Assembly: GCF_001592125.1 (NCBI RefSeq)
Contig: NZ_BCWI01000008.1
Span: 62,001 to 126,000 of the forward strand
Direction: 5' to 3'
Source: Microbacterium hominis NBRC 15708
Lineage (GTDB): Bacteria > Actinomycetota > Actinomycetes > Actinomycetales > Microbacteriaceae
Length of the DNA stretch: 64,000 nt
The position numbers were made by a program, and so were the translations under genes. Shown piece after piece: positions 21,101 to 27,096 of this stretch. The notes beneath the pieces were generated by a model. The model worked only from the letters and a program-made list of their open reading frames with translations. It was not told the origin of the DNA and did not search any database. Numbering within the stretch: position 1 is the stretch's first letter; every line of letters starts with the position of its first letter.

Positions 21101-21453
21101 TTCCAGTACGTGTTGTTGCCGGAGTTGTAGTCCCAGCTCGCGCCGCGCGGGGTCTGGGAGACGCCGTTGACGCTCCAGGTGACCCACACCGACTGGCCCG
21201 AGGCGATCGGCCACGTCGTGGCGCGGACCGTGACGTCCTCGCCCGCCATCGGGTCGCGCGGCGATCGTTCCGTCGGTTGCGCGGCATACAGCTCGTCGTC
21301 GCCGTACGGGTCGTGCCACACCCCGTCCAGCGTGCTCGCCTGTGCCGGGGTCGCCGCGAGGAGGGCGATGACGAGAGCCGTCACCAGACCCGCGGCGAGC
21401 ACGATCGCGCGCCGGGGGCCGACGAGGGGAACAGTCCGTGCAGCAGAAGACAT
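18118..21453 (-). CDS. Secreted GH31 enzyme with C-terminal CBM35, probable 3-alpha-isomaltosyltransferase
   Basis: A 1111-residue exported enzyme. The signal peptide ends near ATPAQAS (residue 40). A beta-rich N-terminal domain covers about 41-155, then the GH31 N-domain and barrel. The nucleophile is Asp584 (GFKTDGSE) and the acid/base Asp650 (FWAGDQSST). Residues about 985-1111 are CBM35-like (YEAEFAAQTG, WDSWG, INLDNLVLAR). Its barrel motifs match those of the intracellular GH31 at 27093 much more closely than those of its operon partner, which suggests both act on isomaltosyl units. I infer the enzyme that joins isomaltosyl residues by alpha-1,3 bonds and closes the ring to cycloalternan. 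It is first in the operon, directly behind the ROK operator. Confidence 0.8.
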   Translation of the reverse strand: MSSAARTVPLVGPRRAIVLAAGLVTALVIALLAATPAQASTLDGVWHDPYGDDELYAAQPTERSPRDPMAGEDVTVRATTWPIASGQSVWVTWSVNGVSQTPRGASWDYNSGNNTYWKIDLGSFARGDDVQYTVHADVNGAGQRDIGPFSFATTSWSTVTDVTNVIDNGTSVDIVTGDSAGDFTPKVRFAFPRLDGYDVQIAPSGSGLNLSGLTDYTLTNGASQVTIATSQLVLKIDKSPYRLSVYKGDGTTLITRQYDPAQFRNIGWASDGNSTVTKIEDHFLSPAGERFEGFGERYDRLDHRGTDVHNYVYNQYQDQGATRRTYYSVPYFANSAGYGVHVPSTRYAIFNLATYRSDMAGFTVDTGGAVNSTLTYQFFTGDQTEMLDDFTAETGRPLLPPKWAFGLWGSANEWNTQAEVDTWLNQVDSSGIPHSALVLEQWSDEATFYLWKDAQYTPTAGSGSLDYADLTFPSGGAWSDPKQMIQDAHDQNIKVILWQIPVLKENFTSNPSTAPQQHLNDKAYAAAQDFLVKDGAGQPYRIPTGQWFGDSTVPDFTSTAATDWWMSKRAYLFDDLGVDGFKTDGSEALFGRDLQVADGRRGDEMHNAYPNEYTRAYNDVVQQKTGGDGTLFSRAGTSGAQSQSIFWAGDQSSTFGAFQEAVRAGQSAGQSGVPFWAWDLAGFTGSFPSAELYLRSTSQATFSPIMQYHSEKSDPTPSEARTPWNVQARTGDTSVVPTFAKFANVRMNLVPYLYTEADDSASTGVPMMRAMSLAFPGDATAATYDQQYLFGSQLLVAPITTQGQTVKDVYLPAGEWYDFWNGGRALGDGVKPYYAATDSIPVYARAGAVIPLNLNDAFELGGTIGNDVEAYDNLVFRIYPSASSTYDYFEDAADAHRAIAVTSDRVARTVSISAPALTTAATYQVSGTKPTAVAVGGSALTEVGSVAALAAASTGWFWDAVQQLTSIKVAASTSARTIALAGVDKAAYEAEFAAQTGVGTNTDHPGYTGTGFVDGFATSGDAVQFDVWADANATHQLRVRYGNGAATSAVRTVRVDGTSVGTLTLPSTGSWDSWGIASIGASLTPGRHTVRIEYDSGSAGGINLDNLVLAR

Positions 21454-21461
21454 GGGAACCT

Positions 21462-21478
21462 CTTTGTTCAGGTCTGAA
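21462..21478 (-). promoter_or_regulatory. Putative ROK operator at the secreted GH31 operon
   Basis: CTTTGTTCAGGTCTGAA, containing the dyad TTCAGGTCTGAA. It lies in the leader between the -10 and the start codon of the 1111-residue GH31 gene. A near copy sits at 21610-21626 before the ROK gene. Confidence 0.65.
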
Positions 21479-21488
21479 TTTAGTGGAG

Positions 21489-21518
21489 AGTATGGACCAC
21501 CTGTGCGTCGGATATCAA
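21489..21518 (-). promoter_or_regulatory. Promoter of the secreted GH31 operon
   Basis: On the minus strand TTGATA (21513-21518) and CATACT (21489-21494) are 18 bases apart. The predicted start of transcription falls at the edge of the ROK operator. Confidence 0.6.
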
Positions 21519-21576
21519 CCCTTCGTTCTCATCCAGCAGTCGCGCGCCGGGCTGATCGGGGCGAAGGGGAATCGAG

Positions 21577-21606
21577 TTGACGTTCGCGCGCGTCGTGTCC
21601 TAATGT
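21577..21606 (+). promoter_or_regulatory. Promoter of the ROK-transporter operon
   Basis: TTGACG (21577-21582), an 18-base spacer and TAATGT (21601-21606). The operator at 21610 overlaps the predicted start of transcription. Confidence 0.65.
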
Positions 21607-21609
21607 TCT

Positions 21610-21626
21610 TTCAGGCCTAAACAAAG
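21610..21626 (+). promoter_or_regulatory. Putative ROK operator at its own gene
   Basis: TTCAGGCCTAAACAAAG. In inverted orientation 15 of its 17 bases match the operator at 21462-21478. The distance to the following start codon is the same on both sides. Confidence 0.65.
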
Positions 21627-21634
21627 GGGTTCCC

Positions 21635-22864
21635 GTGCCGTCTTCATCCGCCCGAGCCGATGTCACTCGATCGGCCGTGCTCGCCTTCATCGGCGGCAGC
21701 GGTCCCACCTCGCGGGCCGACCTGGCGCGCGAGCTCGACGTCTCGCCCGCGCTCATCACCCAGCACACACGTCAGCTGATCGCCGACGGGCTGCTCGTCG
21801 AGCTCGACCACAGCCCCTCCAGCGGCGGACGCCCGGCGCGGCTCCTCGGACTCGTGGCCGACGCGGGTCGCGCGATCGGCGTCAAGGTCGTCGCGGACCA
21901 CATCACCGTCGTGGAGGTCGGGATCGACGGCACCGTCGTCCGGTCCGCGACCGAGCCCTTCGATGCGGCCTCGGGCACCGCGACGACACGCCTGGCCGAG
22001 AAGCTGCGCGCGTTCATCGCCGGGGGCGACGGCGCCCCGCTCCTCGGTCTCGGGGTGGGCGTGCCCGGCAACGTCGAGGAGCAGGCGGTCGGCACCGTCG
22101 ACTCCACGCAGCTCGGCTGGCAGCGCGTGCCCCTCGGCGAAGCGCTGCGTCGCGAGCTCGACCTCCCGGTCCTCGTCGAGAACAACGTCAACGCCCTCGC
22201 GATCGCCGAGGCGCTGCACGGCCAGGCGCGGGGGCACGAGAACGTCCTCGTCCTCACGATCGGCACCGGCGTCGGTGCGGGGCTCGTGGCCGACGGCCGC
22301 GTGCTGCGGGGCCGGAGCGGCGGGGCGGGCGAGATCGGGCACGTCCCCGTGGAGGAGGACGGTCCGCTCTGCCAGTGCGGCGGCCGCGGCTGTCTCGAAG
22401 CCATCGTCGGCCAGGACGCCCTCGTGCGCCGCGCCCGCGAGCAGGGGATCATCGGCCGTGATGCCGGCATCGGCGCGCTGCGCTCCGCGGCGGACGCGGG
22501 CGACGCGGGCGCCCAGCAGCTCTTCTCGCACGCCGGACATCTGCTCGGTCGGGTCCTCGCGGGCGTGGTCAACGTGGTCGACCCCGAGATCGTGATCCTC
22601 CTCGGTGAGGGCGTCGAGTCGTGGCGACACTGGTCGTTCGGATTCGAGCCGGCGTTTCGCGCCGGCCTCATCCCGCGCAACCGGGCCGTGCCGGTGGCGG
22701 TCGAGACGTGGCAGGACGACCGCTGGGCGCAGGGCGCGGCCTCGCTCGTGCTCTCGACCCCGTTCGACGACCAGGGGCGCTCGGGGGAGCAGGGACGTCT
22801 CGTGCGCGAGCGGCTCGCCGTGGCGCGTGCGGTCGAGCCCGGAGAAGGCGGCGGCGCGAGATGA
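21635..22864 (+). CDS. ROK-family transcriptional repressor
   Basis: A 409-residue regulator. An N-terminal winged helix (about residues 10-65, TSRADLARELDVSPALITQHTRQLIADGLL) precedes a ROK sugar-binding fold with GVGVPGNVE, TIGTGVGAGL and the zinc motif CQCGGRGCLE. It probably senses a sugar made by the neighbouring pathway and represses both divergent operons through the paired operators. GTG21635 is preceded by AAAGGGG. It overlaps the next gene's start (ATGA), so it is the first gene of the transporter operon and likely regulates itself. The ligand is not known. Confidence 0.9.
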   Translation: MPSSSARADVTRSAVLAFIGGSGPTSRADLARELDVSPALITQHTRQLIADGLLVELDHSPSSGGRPARLLGLVADAGRAIGVKVVADHITVVEVGIDGTVVRSATEPFDAASGTATTRLAEKLRAFIAGGDGAPLLGLGVGVPGNVEEQAVGTVDSTQLGWQRVPLGEALRRELDLPVLVENNVNALAIAEALHGQARGHENVLVLTIGTGVGAGLVADGRVLRGRSGGAGEIGHVPVEEDGPLCQCGGRGCLEAIVGQDALVRRAREQGIIGRDAGIGALRSAADAGDAGAQQLFSHAGHLLGRVLAGVVNVVDPEIVILLGEGVESWRHWSFGFEPAFRAGLIPRNRAVPVAVETWQDDRWAQGAASLVLSTPFDDQGRSGEQGRLVRERLAVARAVEPGEGGGAR

Positions 22865-23808
22865 CCCTCACGGCCCGGCCTCTCCCGGCCACGACGGGAC
22901 GCGCGGCGATCCGGACCCGGCCCGTGCGGCGGCCCCGGCGACGACTGCGCTACGCGCTCACGGTGCTCGCGTTCCTGCTGCCGAGCGCCATCCCGCTCGC
23001 CCTCTTCACGATCTACCCGATGTTCGGCGCGCTGTGGACGAGCCTGCACGAATGGAACCTGCTCGCCCCCATGAAGTGGGTCGGGCTCGACAACTACGTC
23101 CACCTCGTGCAGGATCCGGCGACGCAGCGGGCGTTCTTCAACACGCTCTACTACCTCGTCGGCTACCTGCCGCTCGTCTACATCGGCGGTCTCGCCCTCG
23201 CCCTCGCCCTCAACGTGCCGCTGCGTGGTCGCAACATCCTGCGCGGTGTGTACTTCCTTCCCGTCGTGACGAGCTGGATCGTGGTCGCCCTGGTGTGGCG
23301 CTGGCTCCTCAACCCGTCCGTCGGCATCGTCAACGCGACCCTCGCGGTGTTCGGCATCGACGGGCCGGGCTGGTGGACCGACCCGGCGTGGTCGATGCCC
23401 TCGATCATCCTGGCCTCGGCGTGGAAGGACCTCGGGTTCGTCATGATCATCCTGCTCGCCGGGCTCCAGGCCATCCCGCAGGAGATGTACGAGGCCGCGA
23501 AGGTGGACGGCGCGGGCCCGTGGCGGCGCCTGTTCAACGTGACCCTGCCGTTGCTGTCGCCCTCAACGTTCTTCGTCGTCGTGATCTCGCTGATCAACGG
23601 CTTCCAGGTCTTCGACCAGGTCTACGCGATGACCGGCGGCGGTCCGGCCGGCTCGAGCACCGTCGTCGTGCAGCAGATCTACGACCTGACATTCCGCTAC
23701 GGCGCCGCCGGTGAGGCCTCGGCCCTCTCGTGGATGCTGTTCATCCTCGTGCTCGGCGTCACCGTCGTGCAGATCGTCGGCCAGAAGAAGTGGGTGACCT
23801 ATGCGTGA
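22861..23808 (+). CDS. Sugar ABC transporter permease, MalF type
   Basis: A 315-residue inner-membrane subunit with about six transmembrane segments. The cytoplasmic EAA loop YEAAKVDGAGPWRRLFNVTLPLL couples it to the ATPase. A basic N-terminal stretch of about 30 residues precedes the first helix. ATG22861 overlaps the ROK stop. The frame extends upstream but that part is not permease-like. No ATPase gene is present in the operon, so a shared MsiK-type ATPase encoded elsewhere is likely, as usual for actinobacterial CUT1 sugar importers. Confidence 0.93.
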   Translation: MTLTARPLPATTGRAAIRTRPVRRPRRRLRYALTVLAFLLPSAIPLALFTIYPMFGALWTSLHEWNLLAPMKWVGLDNYVHLVQDPATQRAFFNTLYYLVGYLPLVYIGGLALALALNVPLRGRNILRGVYFLPVVTSWIVVALVWRWLLNPSVGIVNATLAVFGIDGPGWWTDPAWSMPSIILASAWKDLGFVMIILLAGLQAIPQEMYEAAKVDGAGPWRRLFNVTLPLLSPSTFFVVVISLINGFQVFDQVYAMTGGGPAGSSTVVVQQIYDLTFRYGAAGEASALSWMLFILVLGVTVVQIVGQKKWVTYA

Positions 23809-24616
23809 GAAGACCCAGCGCGCCCTCCTGGCCGCGGTGCTGATCGCCGGCGCGGTCGTGATGTTCTTCCCGTTCCTGTGGACGCTGTCGACGTCGTTCT
23901 CGCCGGGCGCCGGCCTGGACGCGACGCCCCGCCTCATCCCGGAGGAGCCGTCGTTCTCCGCGTATCAGACGCTGTTCGCGGAACTGCCGTTCGCCCGCAT
24001 CATCGCCAACTCCCTCGGTCTGGCCGTCGCCACCGCGCTGCTCCAGCTGATCACCAGCTCGCTCGCGGCCTACGCCTTCAGTCGTCTGCCCTTCCGTGGG
24101 CGCTCCGTGGTGTTCGCGGTGTACCTCGCGACGATGATGATCCCCATCCAGGTGCTCATCGTGCCACTGTTCGTGCAGATGCGAGACCTCGGCCTCGTCG
24201 ACACCTATCTCGGTGTGCTGCTGCCGGGCGTCGCGAGCGCATTCGGCGTGTTCCTGCTCCGGCAGGCGATGAACGCCGTGCCGCGCGAGCTGGACGAGGC
24301 CGCGACCCTCGACGGCGCGGGCCACTTCCGCATCTTCGGCACGGTCGTGCTGCCGCTGGTGGGGCCGACGCTCGCGACGCTGGCCGTGTTCTCGTTCATG
24401 AACAGCTGGAACGGCTTCCTGTGGCCGCTCATCATCCTGCGCTCGGCCGAGCTCAAGACCCTGCCGCTGGCGCTCGCCGGGCTGCAGGGCCAGTACACGA
24501 CCCAGTGGGACGTGATGATGGCGGGCTCGGTCGTCAGCATCCTCCCGATGCTGGCCATCTATCTGTTCGCTCAGCGCTACGTCATCCAGGGCGTCGCCTC
24601 CAGCGGCATCAAGTAA
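23801..24616 (+). CDS. Sugar ABC transporter permease, MalG type
   Basis: A 271-residue membrane protein with about six transmembrane helices and the EAA motif DEAATLDGAGHFRIFGTVVLPLV. ATG23801 overlaps the end of the preceding permease gene by eight bases, so the two subunits are made together. With the preceding MalF-type subunit it forms the channel of the importer for the binding protein at 24664. Confidence 0.93.
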   Translation: MREKTQRALLAAVLIAGAVVMFFPFLWTLSTSFSPGAGLDATPRLIPEEPSFSAYQTLFAELPFARIIANSLGLAVATALLQLITSSLAAYAFSRLPFRGRSVVFAVYLATMMIPIQVLIVPLFVQMRDLGLVDTYLGVLLPGVASAFGVFLLRQAMNAVPRELDEAATLDGAGHFRIFGTVVLPLVGPTLATLAVFSFMNSWNGFLWPLIILRSAELKTLPLALAGLQGQYTTQWDVMMAGSVVSILPMLAIYLFAQRYVIQGVASSGIK

Positions 24617-24663
24617 GACCCGCACGACCTCACCTCGCACACCCGTATCGAAGGAGATATCGC

Positions 24664-25908
24664 ATGAACCGCACAGCACCCATCGCCGGGATCGGCGTCC
24701 TCGCCGTCGCCGGCCTCGCCCTCGCCGGATGCTCCGGCTCCGGCTCGCCCGCCGCGGGGGGAGACGTGACCATCACGTACTCGAACTTCATCTCGGCCGG
24801 CGGCAACGAGAAGAACCTCCAGGCGATCGTCGACGCCTTCGAGAAGGAGAACCCCGGCATCACCGTCGAGGTGAAGACGCTGCCCTACACCGACTACTTC
24901 ACGGCGCTGCAGACCGACCTGGCCGGCGGCACGGCGGCGGACGTGTTCGACATCGAGTTCGCGAACTACGCCGCGTATCAGAAGAGCGGCGTCCTCGCCG
25001 CGCTGGACGGCGTGGACACGAGCGTCTACCAGGCCTCGCTCGTCGACGCCTACGCCACCGACGGCACCTCGTACGCGCTGCCGAGCTCCTTCTCCAACGT
25101 CGTGCTGTTCTACAACGCCGACCTGTTCGATGCCGCGGGTCTCGCGTACCCGACCGCCGACTGGACGTGGGCGGACGAGAAGGCCGCCGCCGAGAAGCTC
25201 ACCGACGCGGGCGCCGGGGTGTGGGGCGACTACCAGCCCATCTCGTACCACGAGTTCTACAAGGCCGTCGCCCAGGCGGGCGGGCAGTTCCTCACCGCCG
25301 ACGGCAAGGTCGGCTTCAACAGCCCGGAGGGCATCGCCGCCGCCACCTGGCTCGTCGGCAAGAGCGGCACGACCATGCCGACGGCCGAGCAGGGTGCGGG
25401 CACCCCCGACTTCGACAGCAAGCTGTTCGCGGACGGGAAGCTGGCGATGTGGCACAGCGGCATCTGGATGTTCGGGGGCCTGGCCGACGCCGGCATCTCC
25501 TGGGACATCGCCGTCGAGCCGGGTGACACGCAGCACGCGAGCGCGCTGTTCTCCAACGCCGTGGGCGTGTCTGCGGGCACGAAGAACAAGGAGGCGGCCA
25601 CGAAGTTCGCCGAGTTCCTCACGAGCTCGAAGACGACCGTCGACACGCGTCTGACGGCCGGCTGGGAGCTCCCGCCGATCGCCGACCAGACGGCGCTGTC
25701 CGCCTACCTCGACATCACCCCGCCGGCCAACCGCCAGGCCGTGTTCGACTCGCTCGAGGAGGTCGCGCTCGCGCCGTCGATCGGCGACGGCCAGGCCGAG
25801 ATGCAGGACATCGTCACCGAGGAGCTGACCGAGGCCGCCGCCGGCCGCAAGACGGTCGAAGCGGCCCTCGCCGACGCCGAGAAGCGCATCACGCCCCTCC
25901 TCGGCTGA
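24664..25908 (+). CDS. Sugar ABC transporter substrate-binding lipoprotein
   Basis: A 414-residue extracellular lipoprotein of the CUT1 (MalE-like) family. The lipobox LAGC lies at residues about 20-23, followed by a Ser/Gly-rich linker. AAGGAG (24651-24656) precedes ATG24664. Cluster context suggests the ligand is the cyclic tetrasaccharide or a related alpha-1,6/1,3 glucan. A strong hairpin after its stop may raise its level above that of the enzymes that follow. Confidence 0.9.
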   Translation: MNRTAPIAGIGVLAVAGLALAGCSGSGSPAAGGDVTITYSNFISAGGNEKNLQAIVDAFEKENPGITVEVKTLPYTDYFTALQTDLAGGTAADVFDIEFANYAAYQKSGVLAALDGVDTSVYQASLVDAYATDGTSYALPSSFSNVVLFYNADLFDAAGLAYPTADWTWADEKAAAEKLTDAGAGVWGDYQPISYHEFYKAVAQAGGQFLTADGKVGFNSPEGIAAATWLVGKSGTTMPTAEQGAGTPDFDSKLFADGKLAMWHSGIWMFGGLADAGISWDIAVEPGDTQHASALFSNAVGVSAGTKNKEAATKFAEFLTSSKTTVDTRLTAGWELPPIADQTALSAYLDITPPANRQAVFDSLEEVALAPSIGDGQAEMQDIVTEELTEAAAGRKTVEAALADAEKRITPLLG

Positions 25909-25918
25909 CATCCCCTCA

Positions 25919-25946
25919 GGTCGGGGCGGGTCCGCCCGCCCCGACC
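25919..25946 (+). other. Intra-operon hairpin after the binding-protein gene
   Basis: GGTCGGGGCGGG and CCCGCCCCGACC pair in a perfect 12-bp stem with the loop TCCG. It lies between the binding protein and the GH15 gene and has no T-run. I take it as an RNA-stabilising or partly terminating element. Confidence 0.6.
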
Positions 25947-25971
25947 ACCGCGACTCCCACGGAACGGACCC

Positions 25972-27096
25972 ATGACCACCACACCCCGCGTCGCGCTCGA
26001 CGCCCTCCTCGACCGCTCCCGCACCGTCATCACCTCGTTGCAGGAGCCCAACGGCGCCTACCCGGCGTCGCCGTCGTTCTCGGCGTACCGCGGGTACTGC
26101 TGGTTCCGCGACGGCTCGTTCATCGCCGACGGCGCCTCCGCCGCGGGCGAGGCGGCCTCCGCCTCGGCGTTCCATGACTGGTGCGCGATGGTCGTCGCCC
26201 GCTACGCCGACCGCATCCGCGACATCGTCGAAGCGGCGGATGCGGGCACCCCGCTGCCCGACGAAGAGATGCTGCCCGCCCGTTTCACCTTCGACGGCGG
26301 ACTGGGCTCGGACGACTGGTGGGACTTCCAGCTCGACGGCTACGGCACCTGGCTCTGGGCCGCGGCCACTCACTGCGACCGACACGGCATCGACCCCACG
26401 CGGTGGGCGGATGCCGCCGCGCTCACCGTCGACTACCTTCTGAGCTCGTGGGCGCGCCCCTGCTACGACTGGTGGGAGGAGCACGACGAGGCCGTGCACG
26501 CCTCGACGCTCGGGTGCATCGCCGCGGGCCTGCGTGCGGCGGCCGACGCCGGACTGGTCACGGGCGAGCGCGCCGCGCGGGCCCGCGCGGGAGCGGCGGA
26601 GGTCACCGCCCGTCTCACGCGGGACGCCGTGGTCGACGGGCACCTCGTGAAGTGGATCGGCTCGGATGCCGTGGACGGCAGCCTCAGTGCGCTCCTCGCA
26701 CCGCTGGGTGTGATCGATGCGCATTCCGCACTGGGGGCGGGGACCCTCCGCGCGGTGTCGGAGCAGCTGGAGGTCGAGGGCGGGGTATACCGCTTCCGCG
26801 CCGACACGTTCTTCGGCGGCGGACGGTGGCCGCTCCTGTCGTGCTTCCTCGGTCTCGCCTACGCGGCGGCGGGCGAGCGCGACGAGGCCCTGCGCCTCCT
26901 GGAATGGGCCGCGTCGACCGCCACCGCGGAGGGGATGCTGCCCGAGCAGGTCGACGGGCATCTGCTCGCGCCCGGGTACCGCCAGGAGTGGCTCGAGCGA
27001 TGGGGGCCGGTCGCGACCCCGCTGCTGTGGAGTCATGCGATGGTGCTGCGCCTGGCCGTCGAGCTGGGTGTCGACCGGGGGGAGCTCGCGGCATGA
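25972..27096 (+). CDS. Intracellular GH15 enzyme, probable isomaltose glucohydrolase
   Basis: A 374-residue (alpha/alpha)6-barrel hydrolase with no signal peptide, shorter than bacterial glucoamylases because the N-terminal beta domain is missing. The general acid lies in CYDWWEEHDEAVHAST (Glu169 or Glu170), and the general base is Glu325 in LPEQVDG. A domain-poor GH15 of this size next to a GH31 and an importer resembles the isomaltose glucohydrolase described from Kribbella flavida, which inverts isomaltose to glucose. It overlaps the next gene (ATGA). A role on other alpha-1,6 disaccharides is the alternative. Confidence 0.8.
   Translation: MTTTPRVALDALLDRSRTVITSLQEPNGAYPASPSFSAYRGYCWFRDGSFIADGASAAGEAASASAFHDWCAMVVARYADRIRDIVEAADAGTPLPDEEMLPARFTFDGGLGSDDWWDFQLDGYGTWLWAAATHCDRHGIDPTRWADAAALTVDYLLSSWARPCYDWWEEHDEAVHASTLGCIAAGLRAAADAGLVTGERAARARAGAAEVTARLTRDAVVDGHLVKWIGSDAVDGSLSALLAPLGVIDAHSALGAGTLRAVSEQLEVEGGVYRFRADTFFGGGRWPLLSCFLGLAYAAAGERDEALRLLEWAASTATAEGMLPEQVDGHLLAPGYRQEWLERWGPVATPLLWSHAMVLRLAVELGVDRGELAA

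Noticed and set aside
17953..21477. A frame of over 1,000 codons antisense to the 1111-residue GH31 gene
   Set aside because: The GH31 protein on the minus strand has a signal peptide, catalytic motifs and CBM35. The antisense frame has only Val/Gly/Arg repeats, as expected from third-position G/C.
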